DNA from: Gnetum montanum
Lineage: Eukaryota; Streptophyta; Gnetopsida; Gnetales; Gnetaceae
NCBI GenBank assembly: GCA_015680685.1
Contig: MNCI01020719.1
Location: forward strand, 44,308 to 87,886
Reading direction: 5' to 3'
Length of the DNA: 43,579 nucleotides
Below are positions 1 to 10,479 of this stretch, in pieces. Each line of letters starts with the position of its first letter. Within the stretch, counting starts at the first letter, position 1. Under the pieces are notes generated by a model. It saw only the letters and a program-made list of their open reading frames with translations. It was not told where the DNA came from and did not search any database. Position numbers and translations under genes: made by a program.

Positions 1-1766
1 GAGTTAGTGATTTTCCCCTTACCCTTGTTATGTGCAGGGCCTAAATCTCTATACTTTGTCTTACCTTTGTCACTACTTTGTTCTACCTTAGACTCTTCTA
101 CAATTTTTAAGACAGTTTCAATTTTAGAGTCTAAGGAACTCCATATGTCATCTACCTTAGCCGCTATTTCTGTTGTTAACTTTTGAATCGGCAAGGTTTT
201 CCTATTCACCAAATCTTCAATTGGTGACTCATCCTCCTCATTGCAAAATTTCACTCCCTTCTTTCGAAGAGAGGGATCACGGTTGTATTCTTCTGCACTT
301 TCCCTTTTTTGTAGCTCATCTTCTTCTTTTGCTACTTTCTCCAACAAGCGATGTACTTCATGGGCTCTAAGCTATGAGAGTCTCCCTTGAGCATAAGTTC
401 CAAGGGTTCTTCTAGTTTCATGCCTTAGCCCATTCACGATGTGGCGAAGTTGATCTCGCTGAGCATAACCATGGCCTAGACAACGATGTAACAATGTGTA
501 GTAGCGGGCCATGGCAGCATCCAAGGGTTCATGAATAACCTGCTTCCATCCTTGGATTTTCTTACGCAAATTGGACACTCTGGAGTACGTCTGATACTTA
601 TTGTTGAAGAGTTCTAATATCGTACTCCACCTGTTGATGGTTTCTGGTTCTAAGGACTGGTACCAACTCTCTGCTTCCTTAATGAGTGTCCTTGGGAACA
701 ACTTAAGTTTTTTCCATTCATTTTCTATAGTCTGCAAGGCACAGGCATCGTGGAATGCCTGCAAATGATGTTGCGGATCAGTGTTGTATCCCCCTTCAAA
801 TCGTGGGATGTTGTTCATGTCTAAGCATTTGATTTGACTATCTTTTAAATGCCTTGTGGGAATTCTAACTACCTCTGTTATATCAAGCATACTTTGGGTT
901 GCAAGTAGGGGCTCATCATGATCGTCTCTTTCATGATGCCTATGATGTCTACGTTGTTCCCTACTCTCCCTATGTTCATGCCCTTGTCCTCTCTCTCGAC
1001 TTTCTCGTTGAGGTCTTTCGTTTTGTCTACCTTTTTCCTCTCTGTTGGGTTCATGATGGCTATGCCTAGATGTGGAAGGAGAGGGTGAGTGATGTGAAGA
1101 AGTGGAAAAAGAAGGGGAACCATCGCCACCACGATGTTTCTTGCCTTCTCTTTGGCTGCTACGGCCCCGATCATGGCGACGATCTAAGTGCTCATCCTTG
1201 TCATGTGTTGTTCCTTCTGTGAACAGTTGGTGTTCATGGGCATCAGAACTAGGGATATGTATAGTTGATCATAGGTTTTGATACCCTACCTCCTCACTTT
1301 TGTTAAGAGGGGAAACATCTCTTGATAGCGAACCAGTTATAAATGGTTCACCATCTCTAGTTTCGCTAAGTACGTGCGGGCCTTTGCCCTTCAACAGTGT
1401 ATGTTAGCTCTCCTATCTTGAGTCCCTCATATGTTGTGCTTCTCTGGGATAATAATCCCTTGAGTCAAAATCTTCCACAACGTATTCAGCGTATAATTCT
1501 GTCATGCCAATCTATGCCAAGGCATAGAGAAGCATGTTTGAAACTGCACAATATGGAGGTAACACTATGTTACCTTGCAAATCTCTCCATCGCAGCTGTT
1601 CGTCTTGATGGAGGATAAAGGTAAAGTTTGGAATATACTCATAGGGATGAGTATAACCTATCTTGTATTGTTTAGGACTTGGCTGATTTCGGCTATGTGT
1701 TTTATGTTGCCGACTGTCTTGTGTATGGTCCTTAGGTGGTGAGTTGCTCTTGTTAGAAGTAGACAT
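1..1766 (-). pseudogene. gag: gag polyprotein of element A (5' part, broken)
   Basis: The Gag capsid polyprotein packages element RNA into virus-like particles. The start is the ATG at 1766 (MSTSNKSNSPPKD), the homologous start to those in B and C. In order: an N-terminal part with HQDEQLRWRDLQGN (about 1570-1620); a linker of Arg, Glu, His and Ser about 120 residues long, likely to bind nucleic acid (about 900-1230); then the conserved capsid core from 890 to 372, including RFEGGYNTDPQHHLQAFHDA, FPRTLIKEAESWY and RCLGHGYAQRDQLRH. The coiled or charged tail with KVDDIWSSLDSKIETVLKIV lies at about 1-200. An in-frame TAG near 1511 replaces a probable CAG, so the copy is a pseudogene. The minus-strand open frame at 878-1174 is an out-of-frame shadow of the basic linker. 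Confidence 0.85.
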
Positions 1767-1891
1767 TTTTATCGGTGTGCTATTTCATCGTTATATAAAT
1801 TCTTGTTTAATTAATTAACCCGAAGGTTCGTTTAGGCTCTCAACGATGTGAGTGATATCCTTTATGTTCTACTTAGCGCACAAACACTTAG

Positions 1892-1909
1892 TCCCTGGCA
1901 ATGGTGCCA
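1892..1909 (-). other. Primer-binding site of element A (tRNA-Asp)
   Basis: On the minus strand this reads TGGCACCATTGCCAGGGA. It differs from the perfect complement of the plant tRNA-Asp(GUC) 3' end, TGGCGCCGTTGCCGGGGA, at three positions, all G-to-A. It sits one base inside the LTR, where reverse transcription of an LTR element is primed. Confidence 0.85.
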
Positions 1910-2467
1910 ATGATGAGTGGCGAGGTACCCCTACACTCAACCATACGAAACGAGCGTAGCACACACGATCCGGTCGAACTCCACAGACTAAGTGCCTACA
2001 CGGCCCATGGAACACTTAAGGTTAATCATTCGTTGTCTTCCCAGACTTACTTGTAGTTGTCACAGTGTATAGTTAAGTCTAAGGTATATGATTTTTTATA
2101 GTTTTTATGTTTTTCTCCTATGCTATCGAGGTGAAGGGTTGAGAAACTAACTAACTCTAACTAATGACTAAGTCTAAATTAACCTAGCGTCAGCATTCAT
2201 TCCCACTTACTGTACACATCCTGAATTGATGCAACCATGGCTACCAAATGTTAATCATCACTGGGATCACCACGCGTAACGCACGTGCTCGAAGTGGTCG
2301 TACTGTGGCACTTAACTAGGAGGAAAGGGTTGAGAAAGCTAATCTAGCCTAAGTGCGATGAGTAGCCGATTCCTTAACTAATTGTACACATCTTGGTGCA
2401 CGACTACCACTGGGATTACCAAGCACAAATCCTAAATATGCCACTGGGTTACCAAGTAGTCACACTA

Positions 2468-2573
2468 GATGCTCGTAATCAAGTCGTACTCATACCGTGT
2501 TGCAATGAGCAGCTGATTCCTTGACTAACCGTACACATTCTTAGATGCTTGTAATCAAGTCGTACTCATACCG
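2468..2573. repeat. Direct repeat inside LTR A
   Basis: A unit of about 75 bp beginning gatgctcgtaatcaagtcgt (2468) restarts at 2543 (gatgcttgtaatcaagtcgt), and the pieces between (gagcagctgattccttgac, gtacacattctt) echo 2358-2392. LTR D carries the same repeated block near 43331 and 43437, so it marks a sub-family of longer LTRs and is absent from B and C. Confidence 0.75.
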
Positions 2574-2853
2574 CATTCTAGGAGTTTAAGGGTGAGACAG
2601 AAAACAATAAATAAAATCCTATTCCATGCACTGCAAGGTTTATCTAGGAAGTTCGTCTTTATTGCCGTACACAACTTGCGTTCAGGTACAATGTTGCTCG
2701 AATAAAGATCCGTTCACTTTAGGACTCCTACTGCGGGCACATGGAAAATATTCTATCTCTGGAGTGATCAAACTGCCAAAGTTTCCCTACTTCTAACTCA
2801 AGATGGAAAAACAAGGGAGAGCTGCCTCTTATTTATAGACTTGGTGGCGGACC

Positions 2854-2930
2854 GCGATGTCACGTATGCGATATCGCAGGGAACAACGCGATATCGCATG
2901 GGATGCGATATCACGGCTCATGCGAATTGC
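2854..2930. promoter_or_regulatory. U3 palindrome array of LTR A
   Basis: Five near-palindromes with consensus GCGATATCGC start at 2854, 2868, 2888, 2905 and 2922, that is 14, 20, 17 and 17 bp apart. They lie directly upstream of the TATA box on the transcribed (minus) strand, so they look like an enhancer made of repeated dyad sites. The binding factor is unknown. Confidence 0.7.
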
Positions 2931-2939
2931 GTCTCATCA

Positions 2940-3474
2940 CTGAACATGTATAATGTTGTTGAGTTACCAAGCATTAAGTGTTACTAGGATTACCAAGTGT
3001 CATGCACATGCTTGAAGTGGGCGTACTTATGTTCTTAATTAATCACTACTTAATTTAGCTTAGTTTAGCCTAATTAATTATTTAATTACTTAAATCATTA
3101 AATAAAATTATTGAAAACATTAAATGCATGAAGAAAATATTTAATCTAGCCAAAGTATTGCAAGGTTCATCAATAAGCACATCTTTATAGCTACACACAC
3201 TGTTGTTTTTAGGTACAATAGTGTTCGAATAACAATCTATATACTCAATGACTCCTGCTATAGGCACTTAGGAAATAGTCTAACTCTAGGGAAAAGAAAT
3301 TGCAAGAGCTCCACTACAATCATGACAAGACATCCTATAAACATGGTGGGTAAGCACATATTTATACTTAAAAACAACCACTACGTTGACGGTGCCACAT
3401 CAACGCATCAAATCATGTGTTGACAAGGCCTAATCAACAGGGCATAGTCAACACATCCAATCCATGATTCATCA
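2940..3474 (-). repeat. LTR remnant I, older relative cut by element A
   Basis: The stretch is collinear with LTR A but strongly diverged: gattaccaagtgtcatgcac (2991), cattaaatgcatgaagaa, gtattgcaaggttcatc (3155), ttaggtacaatagtgttcga (3211), cctgctataggcactta (3255) and a TATA box (tatttata) near 3359. Its minus-strand start is TGATGAATCATGG at 3474. The missing U5 half should lie beyond element A. I cannot tell a solo LTR from the 5' LTR of a longer element. Its U3 has an array of GTTGAC/GTCAAC motifs in place of the GATATC palindromes. Confidence 0.7.
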
Positions 3475-4616
3475 GAAGTTAAACATCAAATTCTTCAATA
3501 GGTTGCTTTTCAATTATAACTTTAAGTATGAAAACTTTCAATGAAGGTTAAATAATTAATTCATCTATTCCACATGCCAATGATATATGATGATCTATGT
3601 AACTTAGATGTTCTTCTTTTTTTCCCAAATGTATGATGGAATGCTTATTATATGGCATTAATTGCACCCTTGCATTGTACAAGCCACATCATCCTAGAAT
3701 GATGAAACTTTCTTGGCTGAGAGCTTAGTGTTAGAAACAGTATGAATGTGTACTTCTTACTCCTCCATCCATGTTTAGTTTGATATTGAGTAGAGTAGGA
3801 TATAGTGGTAGTCTTTTCTTTGATGTTGTAATGTTTACTTTTAATATAATAGGTGTTATAAGTGTTTGTATGAAGAAAAATTGTCCTACAATGTTAGGGA
3901 TTGAGCAAATTTCTAAAAAGGAACAAGAGAAGACCAAGAATCTTCATGTGTGGTCCATGCTCCAAGAGGCAAAATCCTCTTCAAAGAAGTATAAACTGGG
4001 GTGTACCCCTCCCATTGTAACTTGTCTTACTTTTGCATTTGAGTTGAAGTAAATAGAAGGTCTCTCTTTCTTTAATTCTTAAGTGTTCTTGTATAATTTA
4101 TGTGTGCTTGGGAAAGCTCTCCTAGCTTTTCCCTTTTCTTCTTTCTTACATTCTTGTAGCATGGTCCTCTCAATGGAGGAGTGAATCCCTTCTCATGTGT
4201 ACTTCTCCCAAGTTCTCTCAAGCTTTTTGTTTTTTTTTTTCATGATTTCTTATGATCTCATGCATTCTCTCAAGTTTCTCACATGCATGTTTCAATTTTA
4301 GGTTTTATAAAGTTTCTGAAATTAAATGAATGTTTGTTCATATTTCTAGTAAATTTTGGAAGAATTTAGAAGTGGTTTTATGCTATAATTCAAGAGATTC
4401 ATTCCCTTTTTCTATACTTGTGTTAATTTTTATGTTCTTGTTCACGAGTTTAAGTTCCTTCATGTAAAATTCATGTAGAAGCACATATCTCTCTTTGCAT
4501 GTGCTTATTCCAAGCTTCTTTAGCTTGCTAGAGTAATCTCTCATGTTTGTTTCATGTTTTTAAAAGCATTTGAAAGTAGTTTGAGGAAGACATGAAGGTT
4601 TATACATGGTTATGGT
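3475..4616. other. AT-rich stretch, no assigned gene
   Basis: No recognisable protein domain. A 93-codon open stretch at 3771-4052 (plus) has lysine-rich text with no family I recognise. The segment has T-rich runs (for example near 4231) and motifs such as tgttagaaacag at 3730 that could be an unrelated LTR edge, but I found no partner or target duplication. Most likely it is decayed transposon sequence. Confidence 0.5.
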
Positions 4617-5443
4617 ATTTTTGTGCTTCCTGGTCTTCACTATAAATACCAACCCACTGTCACATCAAATAAACAACTTTTGTCCAATACTTAGGCAAAT
4701 TCTTGCAATTTGTTTTCATGATTTACACTTAGTGATAGAGTAAATGTCTGTAGTATGGTGTTAAACAATTGTATGGAATCTTTATTTAAGTGAATTTTCT
4801 TGGGCACAATACATGGCCAGAAATAAAGATTGAGACTAGTTTTCATTGTTGCAGCATTCTACTTAGTTTACTTTACTTTTACTCAATTCATTTTTCTTAG
4901 TTTAATTTTACTTTTCAACATGTTTACTTTGATTAAGTCCTTTACATTTTCCAAACACTTTACTTTGCCAACATCTTTTAGTAAGGCAATATAAGTATGA
5001 CTAGTTTCAAGTGTAAAGTGTAATAATTTGGTAACCCGTAGTAACTTTGCTTAATTTGCTTAATAGTAAGGTTACTTGGTAATCCCAGTAATAGTTATAT
5101 GAGCCCAAGACATGTATAGTAAACTAGAAATAGATACTTATTGCATAGAGACTAGAATAATCTCTTTACTTTCATTACACATAGACTTAGATTATATTAC
5201 TCTATTTCAACCATGATTACACTTGGCCTTATTTTGAGCCATCAACATTAACCTATGATATGCCTCACCAAAAGTTAAACCATACAACTTGAACTTCACT
5301 AACTTAAAGTGAGAAGATAATGAACATGAACTAAACCTCAACTATTAGTGAATTTACATTGGCTATCCACAAATTATAATTAGGTCATACGTGAATACTT
5401 GTGGCTTGTATGGTGGAGTGTTAGAATACACAACCACTCATCT
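4617..5443 (+). repeat. 5' LTR of element F, U3 truncated
   Basis: Collinear with 16778-17610 from ttcactataaatacc onward: cttaggcaaattcttg, ggtgttaaacaatt, ccagaaataaagat, gtttactttactttta, ttacttggtaatc. TATA box tataaata at 4641-4648. It ends actcatct at 5443, where the other LTRs of this lineage end actcatca. The first 80 or so bases of the 3' LTR have no match upstream of 4617. Confidence 0.85.
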
Positions 5444-5444
5444 T

Positions 5445-5462
5445 TGGCACCATTACTGGGGA
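5445..5462 (+). other. Primer-binding site of element F (tRNA-Asp)
   Basis: TGGCACCATTACTGGGGA differs from the perfect tRNA-Asp(GUC) complement at four positions, all transitions. It begins one base after the LTR, as in A, B and C. Confidence 0.8.
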
Positions 5463-5585
5463 TGTATTAATGTTTGCTAAGTAGTTGATTTTTCAAAGTT
5501 TGTTGTGTTAAGCATCATCAAGTACATCCTTTATACTTAAAATAATTTTTTCAAAAGTACATACTTAAGATGTTAAACATTTAAT

Positions 5586-8200
5586 ATGGCTTCTATAAAT
5601 AAGGAGAAAACACCACCTACTAATGAATTTAATAAGAGTTATGATAGGGAATATAATGAAGAGGACTGGAGTATGCTTATGCAAACTAGAATATCCTATG
5701 CTCATACTAATCCATACTATCCTAACTTCTCATTTTTCTCTCACTAGGATGAACAATGAAGATGGAGAGATTTACAGGGCAACACTATCTTACCTCCAAA
5801 ATGTTCTACACCATCAATGCTACAAGAAGCCCTTATGAGGTTAAACCTTAGCCATGTGCAAGAAGGGTACCACATCACCAAGAACATGACTAGATCTTAC
5901 TAACCAACCAAGGCTTAGGCAAGAAGGGACACTACTATGGAGATAAGAAATGAGCTTGAAAAGGGAAAGAAAGTACCTCAAATAGTTTTCTTATAGGAAA
6001 GAGATGATGCTAGGTTTCATAGAGAGAAATTCTATCAAACCCATGGATCTCAATCTCAAACATCAGTCATCTATATCGAAGATCTCATTAAGATACAATT
6101 ACATTCAAATCTTGCAGAAACATCCAAAGGAGATAAGGAAGAATCCACACTTAGGAGGAAATTAAGATCTAAAACCTCCATTGAATCAAAAAAAGATGAA
6201 GCAAGAGGTCATGGAAGAAGAACTAGTTGGCACCATTCTCCAACATCTTCCTCTTTGTTCTCATACTCTTCAAGAGATTTTGACAAGAGAAAAAGAAAAA
6301 TGAGGGATCATGATGGGGAGAAACAAAAGGATCATGAGAGATAGGAGCATCATAGAAGACATCTTGATGAAGAAGAGGACAACCATGAGAGAAGAAGATA
6401 AAGGATCATATATGATGAGAGTGTGTTATGAGCATCGAAGGAGTCACCACTACAATAAAGCTCACAAACCCAAAGATCATGAAGAACCCCTATTGACCAC
6501 TCACAAAATGATAGTAATGTATTTTCCTACCAGGCATGTAAGGGACAGTTGCATCAAGTGACTAGAAATGAATAATATTCTAAAATTTGAAGGGAAATAC
6601 AATGTAAATCCAAAGCACCATCTTCAAGCCTTCCATGATGCTTGTGCCTTACAGGATATTGAAAACAATTAGCAAAAACTAAAGTTATTTTCTAGAACAC
6701 TCATAAAGGAACCAGAGTGCTAGTACTGATCATTAAAACCAAAATCAATTTGAAGATGGAGTACCATGCTAGAGCTCTTCAATGACAAGTACCAAACTTA
6801 TTCCAAAGTTTCTAATTTGAGAAAATAGATTTAAGGATAGGAAAAAAAGAGACATATGAATCCCTTGATTCAGTAATGAGTAGATGCTATTCTTTACTAC
6901 ATAGGTGCCTAGGCCATAGGTTTTCTCAAAGGGAATAACTATGACACATTGTTGATGGACTATGAAACAAGATAAGGAAAACTCTTGGGGTATAGGCCCA
7001 AGGTAGGTTATTTGAGATGACAGCTCATCATATTCAAAGACTTATTAACCAAGTGGTAAAAGAAGAAGGAGAGTTTAGAAAAATAGAATCAGTTGAGGAA
7101 TATAATAGAAATCCCATCATCAAAAAAAAGGGATGTAAGAATATGTGAATTGCAAGAAGAGGAAACTTTGAAAGATACAATTCAATTGAAGACTCTACCA
7201 ATTCAAAAATCAATTAATGATATTGTAATCAAGGTAGAGAAAATGTGGGATTTTGTAGATGAGAAATTGGCTACAACATTAAAGATAGTAGAAGAGAATA
7301 TTGAACAAGCCTTAAACCAAAGAAAATGAAAGAAAAAGAAGAAGAGACAATGGGAAAGAACACTACAAAAAAAAAGGAAAAGCTACTGTAGTGGAGGAAA
7401 TAATGGAATCTAGTTTAGAAGATGACGAAGGATGCAAAGTGTGCTGGTATGAACATCCTAAGGGATGTTGCCCTATTATGGCCCACTTACAAGAGTCTAA
7501 GGTATATGTTCTTAATTCAAGGTTTGTCAAGAAATAGATGTCTAGAATATTACCTTATTCACAAGGAAACTTTAGACAACCTACCAACAAACATTCTATC
7601 CAAGTGGGGCATATCCTCAACCACAAGAATAGTACCAGCAGTAGTGGCAACAACCACAAGTATGGAAAATGCCACCTCCAAAGAAATAGTATCCATACAT
7701 GCAACCTGATCCCTATGGATACTACGTTCAATGTTCAATCTTTCTAGGAAATATTTTAGTTCATGCTTCCTCTTACTACTACCCACTAGAATATCATCGA
7801 CCCACTACTTCATGAATGGATCCAAATTCTTATATGTCTTAACCAATAGCTAGTTCCTCACTTTAAATTTCTAACTCCCTATGACCAGTACCATCACTAG
7901 TCATGCAAGGAGAGTTTCCAACACAACCACAACAAAAGAGCACTAATAGGGAAATAACTACATAGGAGGATATAATAGTAAGCAAACCAAGAGCCAAGAA
8001 ATGTTCGTTTTTCAAGAAAATTCTAGAAAATGTTTGAAGGATGGGGACTTCACCTAACTCTACTCTATCCACACACACTCGTTCAAGAAACACTATGCTT
8101 CTAGTACTTAAGAAAAGAATGTACAACTATCATGCTCACATAGACAATAACACACTTGATTAAGATAGGATTACTTCTTAAGAAGAGAACAAATCCTAGG
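5586..8200 (+). pseudogene. gag: gag region of element F (many stops)
   Basis: Gag capsid region of the autonomous family. The likely start is the ATG at 5586 (MASINKEKTPPT), which aligns with the gag starts of A, B and C. NPYYPNFSFFSH then DEQ.RWRDLQGN (about 5710-5790) marks the N-terminal part. The capsid core at about 6570-7010 includes ILKFEGKYNVNPKHHLQAFH, SRTLIKE and STMLELFNDKYQTYSKVSNL. A charged part at 7093-7329 has IVIKVEKMWDFVDEKLATTL, and 7430-7500 matches the HPKGCCPI motif. No classical CCHC knuckle is visible. At least ten in-frame TAG/TAA codons stand where relatives have Gln or Trp (for example near 6671, 6721, 6823), the C-to-T signature. Open fragments at 6310, 7422 and 7538 are pieces or shadows of this frame. 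Confidence 0.8.
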
Positions 8201-8575
8201 AGTCCTTTAGTTTATGTTCAAATAGAAGAACATAAACCATGCAAGGCTTTCTTAGATTCTAGGTTAGGAGTAAATCTCATTTCATAAGACATGTGCAAGG
8301 CTTAGAATCTTCCCTTGCTAAAGAAGAGCAACATTTGACTAGAGCTTGTAAACCAATTAATTACCTTTCCACTTGGACAAGTGAAAGATGTAATCACCAC
8401 TATAAGTGGTTGGTCTTATCCTATTGACCTCTTAGTCATACATGTGGGAAAAAACAAAGGGGAATTTCCCATAATCATGGGAAGGAAATGGCTTAGCATT
8501 GTGGCTGCTAATCTTGAAATTAGAGATCTATCTTTGGAAATTTCCAAGGAAGATGAAGTTGGCCTCATTTAAAGA
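8200..8575 (+). pseudogene. pro: Protease domain of element F
   Basis: Retroviral-type aspartic protease that would release Gag and Pol products. The active-site region reads KAFLDSRLGVNLIS (about 8243-8285); relatives in C read LLDLGYGVNLIS and Athila proteases typically have D-L-G, so the site here is already altered (D-S-R). The downstream flap and psi-loop region is clear: VKDVITTISGWSYPIDLLVI and GEFPIIMGRKWL, ending LEIRDLSLEIS (8381-8572). Internal stops near 8286 and 8305 break it. Confidence 0.8.
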
Positions 8576-9119
8576 TGTAGAGTTCCATGCATCGCATACA
8601 AAGATAGCAGGTGCAATTGTGTATAGAAAATTTGGACCATGATAGATAATGCCATCACAACATGTAATGGATGTATAGAAGGCATGTGTATAAAAGTGCC
8701 TATATGTAGTAGCCACATGACAAGAAGGCACCTAGTGGTTGATCACTAAAAAGAAACTAGAGTCCAACATGTGCATGGAATCCTTCAACTAGATCATGAG
8801 TGCCTATGTTGAGGAAACAAATAAGTTAGAATAGTTATGAAGATAATTTCCTCACATGAAGACACCATAGGAGGAATATTTTGAATGGGAATAGTTAAAG
8901 ATACAAGAAAAATATAAACCAGAAGCCTTAGAATTAAAATCCCTACTAGATATACTTAAATATGCTTTTCTAAACAATAAAAAATTGTTAATTATAAATG
9001 CCAAACTTGACAAATAATAAAAAAGAAAATTATTGGAAGTGGGGAATAAATGGCCAATAGTATTTGCATGGTCATATGTTGAAATCACTAGACTTAATCT
9101 ACATGTTTGCCAACATCAA

Positions 9120-9780
9120 ATCTATATAGATCCAACTATCAAACCATGCTACCAACCTCCAAGAACCCAAAACTTAAGGAAGACATCAAGCAAAATTTGG
9201 AAAAGTTGTTGAAGGTTGGGTTCATCTATCCTATAGCAGATAGTGAATGGGCTAGCCTGTAAGTCATTGTCCTAAAGAAATATGGCAAGTGGAGGATCTA
9301 CATTGATTTTAAATTTTTAAACATGGTAATATTCAAGGACCATTTTCATTTTCCATTTGTTATCCAAGTCTTGGATACCATTTTAGGATGCTAGTATTAC
9401 AACTTTCTAGATGGAAATAATGGGTATAATCAAATCCACATGATGCCAAAGTACTAAGAAAAGACCACATTCATTAGTCCATGGAGGACGTTTGCATACA
9501 AGAAAATGTCCTTTGGCTTGTGTAATGCCCCCACTACCTTTTAGAGACTTGTACTAAGCATTTTCCAGAAGCAAATTGGCAATGGAGTTGAAATCTTTAT
9601 GGATGATTTTTCCACATATGGGCTAGATTTTAAATAAGCCTTGGACCATTTAGAATAAGTGTTGAAAAGATGTGTAAAAACTAATTTGAACCTCAATTGG
9701 TGGAAAATCCAATTAATGTCCAAGATGGTATAGTTGTGGGATACAAAGTATCTTACCAAGGAATAAAAGTAGATCTAGAA
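9120..9780 (+). pseudogene. pol: Reverse transcriptase domain of element F
   Basis: Copies element RNA into cDNA. Motifs in order: LEKLLKVGFIYPIADSEWAS (about 9200), VIVLKKYGKWRIYIDF (9270), FKDHFHFPF and VLDT (9335-9380), FLDGNNGYNQI (9405), KTTFISPWRTFAYKKMSFGL then CNAP (9463-9530), and the catalytic strand FMDDF (9595-9609). The first catalytic Asp region is LDGNNGYNQI, where D is kept. FGLCNAP is the Athila/Tat form; chromoviruses usually have FGLTNAP. Several TAG/TAA codons interrupt it, for example at 9259 and 9541. The minus-strand open frame at 9541-9759 is a shadow. Confidence 0.88.
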
Positions 9781-10420
9781 AAGATCAAAGTCATTTAGAA
9801 CATCATTGAGAGGACACAAACTGTCAAAGATGTCATATCATTTCTTGTCCACATAAGACACTATAGAAGATTCATCGAAAACTTTTCATTAATTGCCAAA
9901 CCACTAGTGGAATTAACTAAAGAAGATGTATTACTTCTATGGATAGAGCAATATGAGAATGCATTTGAAACCTTGAAATAGAATTTAATTGAGACATCAA
10001 TCCTTCAATCTTTGGATTGTTCTAAGCCTTTCTACATCATGATAGATACTTCAAAATACACACTAGAAGCAATACTTTTTAATTAGATGAATAGAAAAGA
10101 CCTAACTATATACATTGTGCTAGTTGAAGCATCATTGGGGCACAACTTAAGTATACCATCATAGAAAAGGAGCTTATGGCTATGGTATATGTGCTTAAGA
10201 AATTTAGACACTATGTGCTTGAGTACCTTGTTTATGTCCACACGGATCATAGTATCATCAAATTTCCAATGAACAAACCAATGGTTAGTCCTAGAATGAT
10301 AATATGGTTAGTTATCTTATAAGAGTTTGACATTACCATGATTGATAAGAAAGGAACTGTAAATGTGGTAGCAGATCATTTATTAAGACTTAGATAGGAA
10401 CCCCAAGAGAAGGATGAACT
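9780..10420 (+). pseudogene. pol: Connection and RNase H domain of element F
   Basis: Degrades the RNA template during reverse transcription. The link region has LVHIRHYRRFIENFSLIAKP (about 9848-9905). RNase H follows with KPFYIMIDTSKYTLEAILFN (about 10027-10085, catalytic Asp in IDTS), IEKELMAMVYVLKKFRHYVL with the catalytic Glu (10160-10220), and HTDHSIIKFPMNKPM (10240-10280). The closing motif FDITMIDKKGTVNVVADHLL (10328-10385) matches the Tat/Athila form. Frame changes near 10130 and several stops break it. Confidence 0.85.
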
Positions 10421-10479
10421 AATATTGGATCAATTTCCTAATGAAAAGTTATTCACGAAAATTGTAATGGTTGTAGACT

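Larger units (their letters stand above)
1..2939 (-). mobile_element. Element A: Athila/Tat-like LTR retrotransposon, 5' part only
   Basis: This is the 5' part of a minus-strand Ty3/gypsy element; its 3' part lies outside the window to the left. Read on the minus strand the order is LTR (2939 to 1911), tRNA-Asp primer site (1909 to 1892), then a gag frame from 1766 to the window edge. LTR, leader and gag match elements B and C in the same order, so it is the same family, but its LTR is longer (about 1.03 kb against 0.8 kb) because of extra sequence and internal repeats. Whether it carries pol cannot be seen. It abuts an older LTR remnant on the same strand, so it probably landed in a related element. 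Its gag has few stops, so it is less decayed than E or F. Confidence 0.85.
1911..2939 (-). repeat. 5' LTR of element A
   Basis: LTR of about 1029 bp. On the minus strand it begins TGATGAGACGC at 2939 and ends CCACTCATCA at 1911. It contains a TATA box (TATAAATA on the minus strand, 2830-2837), a palindromic array just upstream, and the conserved R/U5 stretch with AATAAAG and CCTTGCAGTGCATGGAATAGG near 2610-2670. Compared with the B and C LTRs it has about 220 extra bases in U5, including a repeat at 2468-2573. Confidence 0.85.

Noticed and set aside
1397-1618. Plus-strand frame in A and its counterpart at 26331-26552
   Set aside because: Antisense shadows of the minus-strand gag N-terminal region; similarity follows from gag homology.
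3771-4052. 93-codon plus-strand open frame
   Set aside because: No start context, no known family, AT-rich biased composition, overlapping opposite-strand open frame; kept only as part of an unassigned stretch.
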